Shown here in pieces: positions 1 through 9,113 of a stretch of DNA of 64,000 bases. This stretch comes from Bacteroides faecis MAJ27 (lineage in GTDB: Bacteria > Bacteroidota > Bacteroidia > Bacteroidales > Bacteroidaceae). A program made the translations under genes and the position numbers. Where the stretch lies: contig NZ_FNNN01000019.1 of NCBI RefSeq assembly GCF_900106755.1, forward strand, positions 1 to 64,000. The letters run 5' to 3'. The notes under the pieces are model-generated. The model was not told the origin of the DNA, ran no database searches, and saw only the letters and a program-made list of their open reading frames with translations. The stretch's first letter is position 1; each line of letters opens with the position of its first letter.

Positions 1-122
1 TGTCATCAGATACATACTGCTATGCATCCAACAAGCATTGACGGTTCTATTTTTTCTTGTACTACTTGTATTGTTTATCAATATTTCAAAGAACTTGGTT
101 GCTTTCGTTTCAAAAGCGGGTG

Positions 123-154
123 CAAAGGTAAGGGATTTTATTTTAACTGCCAAA
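123..154 (-). promoter_or_regulatory. rRNA-type promoter 1 of three, firing leftward
   Basis: Read on the minus strand, a TTTG -33 box (151-154) and a TACCTTTG -7 box (123-130) lie 20 nt apart, which is the Bacteroides sigma-ABfr promoter layout. A-rich tracts lie upstream (about 160-190 on the plus strand, read as T-runs there), as UP elements would. The downstream bases GCACCCGC recur in promoter 3. No gene is downstream inside the window, so the transcript leaves at base 1. By analogy with rRNA leaders in this genus, it probably feeds an rRNA operon. Confidence 0.75.
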
Positions 155-268
155 CGTTTTCGGAAGTTTTTTTTAATTTTTCTTTTTATATCGTTTCTCA
201 GGCTCTCTTGCGAAAGGGAAAGAAGGTAAAGAAGAAAAACAAACCGCGTTTCTTTGCGAATCGGACTG

Positions 269-301
269 CAAAGATAAGAACTTTATTCAATAACATCCAA
301 A
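269..301 (-). promoter_or_regulatory. rRNA-type promoter 2 of three, firing leftward
   Basis: On the minus strand, TTTG (298-301) and TATCTTTG (269-276) are separated by 21 nt. The flanks repeat those of promoter 1, including CGGAAGTTTTTTT just upstream (plus strand about 309-321). It lies about 146 bp behind promoter 1. Confidence 0.75.
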
Positions 302-395
302 ACTTTCCGGAAGTTTTTTTGTTCTTATTTTAAGCTGCCGTACGCTTTTACACTAAGTCAACTTATCAAGGCTTTCTTCTCTTGGAAAGCGGGTG

Positions 396-427
396 CAAAA
401 GTAGTAGCTTTCAGCTTATGCTCCAAA
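396..427 (-). promoter_or_regulatory. rRNA-type promoter 3 of three, firing leftward
   Basis: On the minus strand, TTTG (424-427) and TACTTTTG (396-403) are separated by 20 nt. The -7 box is followed by GCACCCGCTTT, as in promoter 1, and a T-rich tract follows on the plus strand at about 436-456. This is the outermost of three near-identical promoters. Confidence 0.72.
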
Positions 428-974
428 ATTATCGGACTGTTTTTTTGAATTATTTTTGGATATCCATGCTAAGGGGCTGATTCAGAAGGATGTTGTAGAA
501 CATAAATTTACCGGGGATGGCAGAAAGGGGGAAAGGGACACACCTTATTATATTCACACACGCGGATGCGGGCGCGAAGGGAACAGATTTCAACAGGAAG
601 GAAGGGAAGGATAGCGGTGAGTCATTCATGAAGACAGTATGGATGGACTAAAAGCGGAGAAGAAACTCTCATGGAAAAGGGTTTTTCTATTGTCACTTGT
701 CACTTTTCAAGTCAAACAGTTATTTATCAATGGATTAAGAGTGACAACAAGGTGATAATAGAGGTGATAACAGGGTGACAATAGGAAAAGCATGTGAGGG
801 TATTGTCACTTTTTGGGGAACAGATTATCGCAGACAGACAAGGGACGTTCATGGGAAAGTGGCGGCTGAAAGGAAAAGAAGAAACTCCGAAAGTATACTG
901 ATAGCGATAAAGAAATACGGGGATGCAGGCAAGGGATTAGTTTCATGCGGGGAAAACAAAGGTTTCATATAGGA

Positions 975-1033
975 GAAACTCTAGTTTCAAGCAGGGGAAA
1001 CTAAAGTTTCAAACCATCTGGAACTGGAGTTTC
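975..1033. repeat. GAAACT-n-AGTTTC palindrome series
   Basis: Two close copies of a 14-bp palindrome (975-988 GAAACTCTAGTTTC and 997-1010 GAAACTAAAGTTTC) and a degenerate third (1021-1033) lie 22-24 bp apart. The spacing and the GAAAC/GTTTC core resemble the 22-bp repeat at 55880-55987. Confidence 0.6.
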
Positions 1034-1390
1034 AAGAGGCAAGAAACTTCAGGAAACAACCGGAGACGGGAGCAGAGGACCGCATGAGTGGATAAGGAGG
1101 AACGCATGATTGGAGTGAAATGAACGCACGATTCAATCAACCCGACCATAACAATGTCCCGATTAACCTGTTCTCTTAGAAAAAACAGGAGTATGGATAT
1201 AAGCGAAAAAAGCATTTATCACACAATAATAGAGGAAGTATCAGATCTTAATACCTGATATATCAATTATTAACAGATGGAACGTCAATTATTAATAGTT
1301 GACAGATAAGAGGTTAACATACTGAATACGAAACTATAGCATCAAGAAAAATGTGTATTAAAGCATGAATATAGAGTGAGAGCAAATGCC

Positions 1391-1426
1391 TGCTACCACA
1401 CTTGCTACCACAGCTGCTATCACAGC
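1391..1426. repeat. 12-bp tandem repeat, three units
   Basis: Three consecutive 12-mers, TGCTACCACACT, TGCTACCACAGC and TGCTATCACAGC, lie in non-coding DNA. No function is apparent. Confidence 0.65.
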
Positions 1427-1607
1427 TGTAACAACGATGAATAAAGGGATACAGACAGATAGTGAGAGCATGGGAGCAAAATCTATACTAAATCAATAGG
1501 AGGCTGAATCAGATGCAGCCAAATAAAGATTGAGCATCTCCGAGCAAAATCCACCTCCAGTTGTTATTCAAAGACAAGGATATATTATACAATAAAAAGT
1601 CAATGTC

Positions 1608-2816
1608 ATGGAAAAAAACATTTTTAAGTTAGATAATGAACAGCTCAAAGTGATTGCATGCTCATTTCGTGATAAAATAGAAGAAGGGTTAAAGACAGAA
1701 AATGCAGAGATACAATGTATTCCGACTTTCATTACTCCCCAAACAACTCATATCAATGGTAAATCACTGGTACTCGACCTGGGAGGAACCAATTATCGAG
1801 TGGCAATCGTAGATTTCAATAAAGCAGCCCCTACCGTTCATCCGAATAATGGCTGGAAGAAAGATATGTCAATCATGAAGTCTGCCGGATATACCCGCGA
1901 AGAGTTATTCAAAGAACTGGCCGACATGATTGTAGGAATAAAGCGTGAGGAAGAAATACCCATCGGTTATTGTTTTTCCTATCCAGCCGAATCTGTACCG
2001 GGTGGAGACGCCAAACTGTTGCGTTGGACCAAAGGGGTAGATATAAAAGAAATGATCGGAGAATTTATCGGAAAACCTTTGCTTGACTATCTGAATGAAA
2101 GAAATAAGATCAAGTTTACAGATATCAAAGTACTCAACGATACTATAGCCAGTCTATTCGCCGGTCTCACGGACAGCAGTTACGATGCATACATCGGCCT
2201 CATCGTAGGGACAGGAACCAATATGGCTACTTTTATCCCTGCTGATAAAATACAAAAACTAAATCCGGCATACAACGCACAGGGGATGATACCGGTAAAT
2301 CTGGAATCAGGCAATTTCCATCCACCCTTCCTCACTGCAGTAGATGACACCGTCGATGCAATCTCCGGTAACCCGGGAAAGCAACGCTTTGAGAAAGCGG
2401 TATCCGGCATGTACTTGGGAGACATTTTGAAAACGGCTTTTCCACTGGAAGAGTTCGAAGAGAAATTCGATGCTCAGAAACTGACTTCCATTATGAACTA
2501 TCCGGATATATACAAAGATGTATATGTGCAGGTGGCACAATGGATATATGGCAGATCTGCACAATTGGTTGCCGCCTCACTTACAGGACTTGTCATGCTG
2601 CTGAAATCGTACAATAAAGACATGCGAAAAGTTTGTCTGGTAGCCGAAGGCAGCCTTTTCTGGAGTGAAAACAGGAAAGATAAAAACTATAACATTCTTG
2701 TTATGGAGAAATTAAGGGAACTTTTCAAGCTGTTCAACCTGGAAGATGTCGAAGTGGATATCAAAAGCATGAATAACGCGAACCTGATAGGAACTGGAAT
2801 TGCAGCATTATCCTAA
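1608..2816 (+). CDS. hexokinase
   Basis: This 402-aa protein is an ATP-dependent hexokinase of the hexokinase/actin fold, phosphorylating glucose and probably other hexoses as they enter glycolysis. Residues about 55-69 hold the phosphate-binding motif LDLGGTNYRVAIVDF, and GLIVGTGTNMATFIP (about 197-211) is the second glycine-rich motif typical of the eukaryote-like hexokinase family. VLNDTIASL (about 175-183) supplies the catalytic Asp. It has no signal peptide or membrane segment, so it should be cytoplasmic. It stands alone, with a repeat-rich region upstream and a convergent GH2 gene downstream. The ATG follows an A/T-rich leader without a Shine-Dalgarno sequence, usual for Bacteroides. 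The window also holds a ROK-family glucokinase (33.7 kb), so the organism has two unrelated sugar kinases. The family call is firm; the substrate range is not visible. Confidence 0.93.
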   Translation: MEKNIFKLDNEQLKVIACSFRDKIEEGLKTENAEIQCIPTFITPQTTHINGKSLVLDLGGTNYRVAIVDFNKAAPTVHPNNGWKKDMSIMKSAGYTREELFKELADMIVGIKREEEIPIGYCFSYPAESVPGGDAKLLRWTKGVDIKEMIGEFIGKPLLDYLNERNKIKFTDIKVLNDTIASLFAGLTDSSYDAYIGLIVGTGTNMATFIPADKIQKLNPAYNAQGMIPVNLESGNFHPPFLTAVDDTVDAISGNPGKQRFEKAVSGMYLGDILKTAFPLEEFEEKFDAQKLTSIMNYPDIYKDVYVQVAQWIYGRSAQLVAASLTGLVMLLKSYNKDMRKVCLVAEGSLFWSENRKDKNYNILVMEKLRELFKLFNLEDVEVDIKSMNNANLIGTGIAALS

Positions 2817-2924
2817 TGCCCCTGGCATCGTTTGCTTCACATCGTATATGCATGTGCTGAAATCGACAGGAAAGTGAGACCGGGACTCGCAATAAGGGGA
2901 TCAATATGTCTGTATCATTATTTG

Positions 2925-3006
2925 GGGTACGAATTATGCGGATTAACACGGTTTCCAGTAGTATATATAATCTCTTGGAACTGTGAAATCCGCATAATCT
3001 GTGCCC
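2925..3006. repeat. imperfect inverted repeat between convergent genes
   Basis: Arms 2925-2950 and 2981-3006 are imperfect inverted copies with an exact core of ATTATGCGGATT against AATCCGCATAAT, about 30 nt apart. It lies between hexokinase and the convergent GH2 gene and could form a long hairpin. There is no T-run, so a standard terminator is doubtful. It may be a remnant of a small repeat element. Confidence 0.5.
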
Positions 3007-3059
3007 AAATTAGGTCTATTAGCAAGCCAATATTCATTTTGCCCCTTATCTGCCCGGCA

Positions 3060-6002
3060 CTATTTATTATATGGAATAACGCTTAAACGATAATTGTCGT
3101 CAGGCAACAATTCCGAATCAAATTCGATTTCAATATCTTTAGACTCACCTTTCAGCAATGTAAAATAATTATCATTCATCAGCGCAGGTAATATACGTTC
3201 TCCGTCTGACGAACGGACGGCCTGCACGTGAACAGCAAAAGCGACTGATGGACCTACATTCTTAATCGTAGCTTTTATCACTTTCTTGTCTCCATGATCC
3301 GTCCGGTTCACTAGCTGAGATGTCACATTCAGCTTCGCTTTTGATAAAGTATTCAATGCTTTATAGTCGCCCGGCTTGTTGGAACGCCAATAGAAGTTGT
3401 CAGAAAGCAGATTTCCATTCGCATCGTTCAATTCCAGTTTTATAAAATGAACCGGAGACAAATCCGTCGGTTTCTTTTTCTTGCCATACAGTTCAAATTC
3501 ATAGAGTGAATACCCCCACATAGTAGCGCATTTCACTCCCTGCATTTTTACATAGCGAGTACGTACAGGCTTTATCTTTATTTCTTCCAGTCCGCCTTTA
3601 CAATCTTCATTGGAATAAATTTCCTTCCAATGCGCCGCATCATCAGAGATCAACAGTTTATAGGACTTGGCATGAGCTGCTTCCCAGTTCAACGCAATGG
3701 TGGCTATTTCCGCAGGTTCGCCCAAATCTACATAAATCCATTCATCATCACGAGGCTCACTCGCCCAGCGACTGCCGTCACTGGCATCAATAGCGGCCCC
3801 GGGCTCACCGGCATCTTTAGAGACGGAAGAAGCAAACGCTTTTTTACCAAAAGCAAGATTGTCCGTAGTAAAATTCAGATGGAAACAATAAGAATCCTTA
3901 TTGGCAGCTGCATTCAATGTGACATTCTGAGTGTAACGTCCCATTTCTTTCCCATCCAGATTGTAGACTCTGGCGGTTGCTTTCAGTCCCTGCAAATCTT
4001 GTAAAGTAGTATTAATAACCTTCACACTATTATCAGCATAGCTCCACTGGATGTGAACAGGTTCGCACGCCTTCTTAATTCCCCAGTAAGCTCCTGTCAG
4101 ATCATAATAATAATCATAGGTCTGCCACACCAAAGAAGGATAAGCCGACTGTCCCATCCAAGTCAGGATGCCGGATGCATCGTCCCATATATGATGCTGG
4201 AAACCTTCGTACATCGCCTTGTTCACTTCTACATTCACCAACTGGGCTTTCCGACAGAAATCTTCGATTCCCTTAGCTTTTCCATAATTATACTCCACCG
4301 TAGAGAAATATTTGTCAGGTCCCGCATTACCTCCGGAGTTACCAAAGAAATGTTTATTCCACATTTCATTGCGCGGCCACCAGTTCTTTTCGGGAATAAA
4401 TTTCTTGAAGCTTTCGAAAGTAGTGAAAACTGCCGTACCAATTTCCGTACGAAGTCCCCACCCTCGGGTGATATTAGCACCATACCCATAAGGAGCTTTC
4501 GTAAAATACCAGTTAGGATGAGAATTCATCCAGGGGCCGCTACCGGAAAGCCCATCGCTGTGCGAATTGGCATGGTATGCCCTATCCCCTCCATCGTAAA
4601 CATTCACATCTTCTTCCAGCCATTTATTGAGTGGGGGTAACGGATAACCCTCATTATCTCCGCACCACACAGCAATGCAGGCGTGATTGCGTAAACGCTT
4701 TATCTTTTCAACAGCATTCATATTGAAGGCAAAGACGTCATCAGGGAGATTGGAGTTTGAATTCAGCCAGAAATCATCCCAAACCATGATACCATATTTA
4801 TCGCAGGCCTGATAAAACTCGTCATCAGTAACAGAACCTATCCAATTCCGTATCATATTGAAATTCATCTCCTGATGAAGCTTCACTTTCAAATCATATT
4901 CTTCCCCCCGACAGCGTAACATATATTCACTCATTCCCCAGTTGCCACCTTTAAGATATACAGGTTCACCATTTATTTTGAGATGAAGTATGCCATCCAC
5001 CATTTCATAACCATATTCCCTTATACCGAATGTAAGCAGCTGTCTGTCTGAGACTTTTCCACCGACAGAGTATGTCAGCTCACACGTATAGAGATTCGGT
5101 TCACCGTAGCCGTTAGGCCACCACAAGGCAGGGTTACGGACTACCAGTTGCTTCAATTTCGTGTTATCGAGCAAGAAGTCACGTTGCTTGCCCGCTTCAA
5201 TTTCCATTTCTTCCGAAAACTCAATGTTACCGGGCCGGATCACTCCTTTCAGTATTCCTTTCTGATCGACCGCTGTATTATTTCTCAGTTCCAGCTGCAG
5301 GCTTAAGGTCGCTTCGTCCCTGGAAGGCACCTTCGAACGTATCCATGGATCGATCATGGACACTTCACGGGTCTTAGTCAAATAGACATCATCGGTTATG
5401 CCACTTAAAAGTCCCGGTACATAAGGCATCCAGTCCCAGCCTGCACACGAAACGTAAGTAGGACTTGCATAGTTGGGAACCGGCGTTCCAACCCAATGTA
5501 CAAGAACGGCCAGTACATTCTTGCCTTCTTTTGACAATAAGTCCGTTACATCAAAGTTTCCTCTGTGCATAAAACCATCAAGCAACCCCAGGCGTGTTCC
5601 ATTGAAGAATATTTCTCCCTTGCGGTTCACTCCTTCAAAATTCAGCCAGACTTTTTCTCCGGTTTCCACTTTGGGAGAAAGAAATTCTGTGCGATACCAA
5701 AAATTGCGGTCGTACTTCGATTTATCTATCGTATACGCATTATCACCAAAATTCGGATCGGGCTCCAACCCTTCCGAAACGTACGAACCGAAAACAGTTC
5801 CCGGCACCGTTGCCTTCACCCAGCCTTCCGTATTATACCGGACGGACATAATCAACGAAGGATCGGTAACTTCCGCCTGTGCCTTCACTCTCCAGACAGC
5901 CAGATTTCCTTCGCTATTCAATGATATTTTTTCCTTTTGCGCTTGAGACGTGATACTTGATAACAGTAATGTAAGTATCAGTGTAATCTTCCAAATATTC
6001 AT
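3060..6002 (-). CDS. secreted GH2 glycoside hydrolase with C-terminal discoidin domain
   Basis: This 980-aa protein starts with a signal peptide (cleavage near residue 21, SQA|Q). It shows the GH2 order: an N-terminal jelly-roll sugar-binding domain (about 30-210), an Ig-like domain (about 220-330), and a TIM barrel (about 335-680). In the barrel, CGDNEG contains the likely acid/base Glu (about residue 451), and RTEIGTA contains the likely nucleophile Glu (about 520). An F5/8 type C (discoidin, CBM32-like) domain follows at about 740-850, then Ig-like sequence. The barrel motifs look more like the beta-mannosidase / exo-beta-glucosaminidase side of GH2 than LacZ; the exact sugar cannot be read. 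It probably acts in the periplasm or at the surface on host or dietary glycans. It stands alone, with no SusC/SusD pair alongside. Confidence 0.88.
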   Translation of the reverse strand: MNIWKITLILTLLLSSITSQAQKEKISLNSEGNLAVWRVKAQAEVTDPSLIMSVRYNTEGWVKATVPGTVFGSYVSEGLEPDPNFGDNAYTIDKSKYDRNFWYRTEFLSPKVETGEKVWLNFEGVNRKGEIFFNGTRLGLLDGFMHRGNFDVTDLLSKEGKNVLAVLVHWVGTPVPNYASPTYVSCAGWDWMPYVPGLLSGITDDVYLTKTREVSMIDPWIRSKVPSRDEATLSLQLELRNNTAVDQKGILKGVIRPGNIEFSEEMEIEAGKQRDFLLDNTKLKQLVVRNPALWWPNGYGEPNLYTCELTYSVGGKVSDRQLLTFGIREYGYEMVDGILHLKINGEPVYLKGGNWGMSEYMLRCRGEEYDLKVKLHQEMNFNMIRNWIGSVTDDEFYQACDKYGIMVWDDFWLNSNSNLPDDVFAFNMNAVEKIKRLRNHACIAVWCGDNEGYPLPPLNKWLEEDVNVYDGGDRAYHANSHSDGLSGSGPWMNSHPNWYFTKAPYGYGANITRGWGLRTEIGTAVFTTFESFKKFIPEKNWWPRNEMWNKHFFGNSGGNAGPDKYFSTVEYNYGKAKGIEDFCRKAQLVNVEVNKAMYEGFQHHIWDDASGILTWMGQSAYPSLVWQTYDYYYDLTGAYWGIKKACEPVHIQWSYADNSVKVINTTLQDLQGLKATARVYNLDGKEMGRYTQNVTLNAAANKDSYCFHLNFTTDNLAFGKKAFASSVSKDAGEPGAAIDASDGSRWASEPRDDEWIYVDLGEPAEIATIALNWEAAHAKSYKLLISDDAAHWKEIYSNEDCKGGLEEIKIKPVRTRYVKMQGVKCATMWGYSLYEFELYGKKKKPTDLSPVHFIKLELNDANGNLLSDNFYWRSNKPGDYKALNTLSKAKLNVTSQLVNRTDHGDKKVIKATIKNVGPSVAFAVHVQAVRSSDGERILPALMNDNYFTLLKGESKDIEIEFDSELLPDDNYRLSVIPYNK

Positions 6003-6301
6003 GCTCTTCTATGATTAATATTTCTTCTTTTACTAATAAACAATTAGTATTAGGACGATTGAACACTCAAATACTACTAAAAAAAGAAAGTTGATTATAG
6101 ACTCACGAATCCTCTGTATGTGGTATGGTATTAGCAGATTACTTATAGTAAGGAGCTGTCTTAAAAGTACAGGCACCGAAGCTAACAATATGATTGTTAA
6201 TGATATAATAAGATTCAGAGGAATAGGTTAAGCTTTGCACACCTCTCCTTTTTGAAAAAAGCATATCATTTTGAAAAGAGTAAGAACCCATAAATTATCA
6301 G

Positions 6302-7621
6302 ATGACAATGAAAGTTTGCAAATTTGAAAGAATGAATAATGAGGATGAAGTCAAGCAAGTAATCGGTTGCATACAGAAAGAGCATCCTTACGTAGCCGTC
6401 ATTCCTGTATTGACACAATTGCAGGAATGGTTACAGGCTATTTCCGTCAGTTGGTTTCATGAAGAAGATGAAACGTCTCATACGATAGTTAATGCCATTG
6501 AGGAATATTGCCGTACTCTGACCGACCGTCTCATTTCAGACCGGAAACTGAATCAAGACATGAAAGTCCAAATTGAGAAATGCATAGAAAAGATACAGGT
6601 CTTGGTGGAAGATAAGGCAGACTTACTGACCGACAAAATAATAAAAGCCGAAGTATACGGACTGTCCAATGAATTATTTGCCTGCTGCCTACGTCAGCAA
6701 GGGCTTCGTGCACAAACTCTGGATACCGGAAAGTTCATGCAAATCAACCTCGAAAGGAAACCGGATATTCCATATATCAAGGAGTCTGTTCAACAGTACA
6801 TCAGCGAAAAACGGGATGCCGATATTTTCATCGCTCCACTTTCCCTCTGTAAAAATGTATATGGCGAAACAGATTTCATGAATGAAAAACGTAACGACTA
6901 CTACGCCACAGTACTCGCCACCGCATTCGGAGCAGACGAACTGCTCTTATCTACCCAGATCAACCATATCTATGCAAACCGTAACAGCCGGAGAGAACAG
7001 CACTCACTGACATATACAGAGGCCGAACAACTGATCAACAGCGGAGTATACTTGCTCTATGCCGACTGCATCAGCTTAGCGGCACATTCCAATATAACTA
7101 TCCGGCTGACGGACACTCATGACCTGACAACGGAACGGCTTTATATCTCATCCCACGACACGGGCAACAGCGTCAAAGCAATACTTTTTCAGGATTCTGT
7201 CACATTTGTACGTTTTACATCATTGAATGTCCTCCCCGGATATTTACTAGTGGGCAAATTGCTGGAAGTAATCAACAAATATAAGATCAATGTCATTTCA
7301 ATGGCATCATCGAATGTATCCATTTCTATGGTGATATCAGCCAGCCCTGACACTTTGCGGATTGTGCAAAAAGAGCTCCACAAGTATGCCGAAATGGTTA
7401 TTGACGAAAATATGTCTGTGATACATATCATTGGTTCGCTCCATTGGCAGCGTACCCAAGTAGAAAGTCATATAATGAACACTATCAAGGATATCCCCAT
7501 TTCACAGATTTCTTATGGAGGAAGTGACCAGTGCTTCACCTTATCTGTACATACCACGGATAAAAACAGACTTATCAGTTTGCTGGCCGCCCATTTCTTT
7601 GAGAACGAGTTTGCTACCTGA
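6302..7621 (+). CDS. degenerate aspartokinase-like protein with C-terminal ACT domains
   Basis: This 439-aa protein follows the layout of aspartate kinase (kinase fold, then two ACT domains) but its catalytic signatures are gone. The N-terminus reads MKVCKFERMNNEDEVKQV where active enzymes have KFGGTSV. The later glycine-rich GRGGSD motif appears as MNEKRNDY. The spacing of NELFACCLRQQG, ATAFGADELLLSTQINHIYA and LTYTEAEQLINSGVYLLYADC still matches the family. The C-terminal part (about 290-439, starting near TFVRFTSLNVLPGYLLVGKL) looks like paired ACT domains, which bind amino acids. I infer a pseudokinase, perhaps an amino-acid sensor or partner of a true aspartokinase. Start could be the ATG at 6302 or 6308. 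It stands alone, divergent from the GH2 gene. Confidence 0.72.
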   Translation: MTMKVCKFERMNNEDEVKQVIGCIQKEHPYVAVIPVLTQLQEWLQAISVSWFHEEDETSHTIVNAIEEYCRTLTDRLISDRKLNQDMKVQIEKCIEKIQVLVEDKADLLTDKIIKAEVYGLSNELFACCLRQQGLRAQTLDTGKFMQINLERKPDIPYIKESVQQYISEKRDADIFIAPLSLCKNVYGETDFMNEKRNDYYATVLATAFGADELLLSTQINHIYANRNSRREQHSLTYTEAEQLINSGVYLLYADCISLAAHSNITIRLTDTHDLTTERLYISSHDTGNSVKAILFQDSVTFVRFTSLNVLPGYLLVGKLLEVINKYKINVISMASSNVSISMVISASPDTLRIVQKELHKYAEMVIDENMSVIHIIGSLHWQRTQVESHIMNTIKDIPISQISYGGSDQCFTLSVHTTDKNRLISLLAAHFFENEFAT

Positions 7622-7645
7622 CTTCAATCCAGACATCCCACTTTG

Positions 7646-8986
7646 TCAGATCTTATACTCCTCGATCTTACGATATAAAGTAGTGAGACCTATCTTCAAC
7701 AAACGGGCAGCTTCGGTCTTATTGCCTTTTGTATATTCCAAAACACGGGCAATGTGCCTTCGCTCCATTGCAGCCAGTTCAAAACTGCCCATGCTATCGT
7801 CCGAACATTCATAATGAGTATTCTGAATTTCAAGAGGCAAGTCACACACATCCAGACGTCCACCTTCACAAACAATCAGGCTGCGTTCAATTACGTTCCT
7901 CAATTCGCGGATATTGCCCTTCCACGGTTGTTGCTCCAGTGCTTGCAGAAAAGCCGGAGTCATTTCGCTGATTGCATACGACAGTTTTTCAGAAAAGCTC
8001 TTGGCAAAAGCAGTAGCAAGGATTCTTATATCACCGGTACGCTCACGGAGAGCCGGAAGATGTACCTGGAATACGGAAAGCCGATAAAATAAATCCTCAC
8101 GGAAACGTCCCGCTTTGATTTCCTCTGCCAGGTTACGGTTGGTAGCAGCTATGATGCGCACGTTCACCCGGGTAGGTTTCGTATCTCCTATCTTTATATA
8201 TTCGCCGGTTTCGAGGATACGCAATAACTTGGCTTGCAGTTCAAAAGCCATTTCACCGATTTCATCCAAGAAGATGGTTCCATTATTAGCTTCTTCGAAC
8301 AGTCCTTTTTTATCTTTCAAAGCTCCAGTGAATGATCCTGCTTTATGCCCGAACATTTCACTCTCCAGCAGTTCCTTGCTAAAAGACGAACAGTTCACGG
8401 CAACAAAGTTCTGCTTATTCCGCTTACTATTATAATGTATAGCCTGAGCAAATACTTCTTTTCCGGTTCCCGTCTCCCCGGTCAATAAAACCGGAACATC
8501 AGTCACCGATACTTTCTGTGCCAGCATAACAGCCTCTTTCAGTACTTTCGATTCTCCCAGAATGGAATCAAAAGAATATAGCTGGCTGACTTTCTTTTCC
8601 AGTTTCTCCAACCGTACATTCATCTTCGCCTTTTCGACGGCACGGCTGATCAAAGGAATGATCTTATTATTATCGTCTCCTTTCGTGATATAATCGAATG
8701 CACCGTTTTTGATTGCCTGCACCCCGTCGGGTATATTACCGTGAGCAGTAAGAAGAATAACCTCTACATTCGGGGCTGTCTTTTTAATATTCAAGACCAG
8801 GTCGACTCCATTTCCATCGGGAAGAAAGACATCACACAAAGCCACATCCGGCTGTTGAATTTCCAACTGTCTGATAGCTGCCTTGCAATCACCCGCCTGA
8901 CATACCTCATAGCCCTCCAGTTCGAGCATACGAGCCAATAGGCTACGAATCTGAACCTCATCGTCAATGATAAGAATTTTACTCAT
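7646..8986 (-). CDS. sigma-54-dependent response regulator, NtrC type
   Basis: This 446-aa protein has a receiver domain (1-120; IIDDE acidic pair, phospho-acceptor Asp in LCDVFLPDGNG, Lys in ITKGDD), a sigma-54 interaction AAA+ domain (about 140-370; Walker A GETGTGKE, Walker B GTIFLDEIGEM, arginine-finger region FREDLFYRL), and a Fis-type helix-turn-helix (last 45 residues, GNKTEAARLLKIGLTTLYRK). The sigma-54 contact loop reads GSFTGA instead of the canonical GAFTGA. An upstream in-frame ATG at 9088 would add 34 unlike residues; I chose MSKILIIDDE at 8986 because the receiver fold starts there. It activates RpoN-dependent promoters when phosphorylated. No histidine kinase is adjacent, so it is an orphan here; the matching sigma factor is encoded at 60.5 kb. 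Confidence 0.9.
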   Translation of the reverse strand: MSKILIIDDEVQIRSLLARMLELEGYEVCQAGDCKAAIRQLEIQQPDVALCDVFLPDGNGVDLVLNIKKTAPNVEVILLTAHGNIPDGVQAIKNGAFDYITKGDDNNKIIPLISRAVEKAKMNVRLEKLEKKVSQLYSFDSILGESKVLKEAVMLAQKVSVTDVPVLLTGETGTGKEVFAQAIHYNSKRNKQNFVAVNCSSFSKELLESEMFGHKAGSFTGALKDKKGLFEEANNGTIFLDEIGEMAFELQAKLLRILETGEYIKIGDTKPTRVNVRIIAATNRNLAEEIKAGRFREDLFYRLSVFQVHLPALRERTGDIRILATAFAKSFSEKLSYAISEMTPAFLQALEQQPWKGNIRELRNVIERSLIVCEGGRLDVCDLPLEIQNTHYECSDDSMGSFELAAMERRHIARVLEYTKGNKTEAARLLKIGLTTLYRKIEEYKI

Positions 8987-9113
8987 AATTAATTTATAAA
9001 AAATGAAGAAAGACAAACAGGGTGCGCAAATATAAGTCTTTTTTCTATGATCCGAGAACAATTCTCTCCACTTTATTGTTATTTCCATAGGAAACTATTT
9101 ACGTGATAAAATT

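Larger units (their letters stand above)
480..1600. other. gene-poor, purine-rich intergenic region with short repeats
   Basis: I find no convincing gene in this 1.1 kb. The small open frames have no recognisable protein and poor codon character. It holds short repeat families: an inverted repeat GTGACAATA (775-783 and 801-809), a series of GAAACT/AGTTTC palindromes (975-1033), a 12-bp tandem repeat (1391-1426), and two copies of TCAATTATTAA near 1263-1295. It separates the presumed rRNA promoters from hexokinase. Confidence 0.6.

Noticed and set aside
22..333. Open frame of 103 codons at the left edge
   Set aside because: It overlaps two of the three rRNA-type promoters, has homopolymer-rich codons and no recognisable protein.
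775..972. 65-codon open frame in the repeat region
   Set aside because: Purine-rich, no family resemblance, overlaps an inverted repeat; codon character unlike the neighbouring genes.
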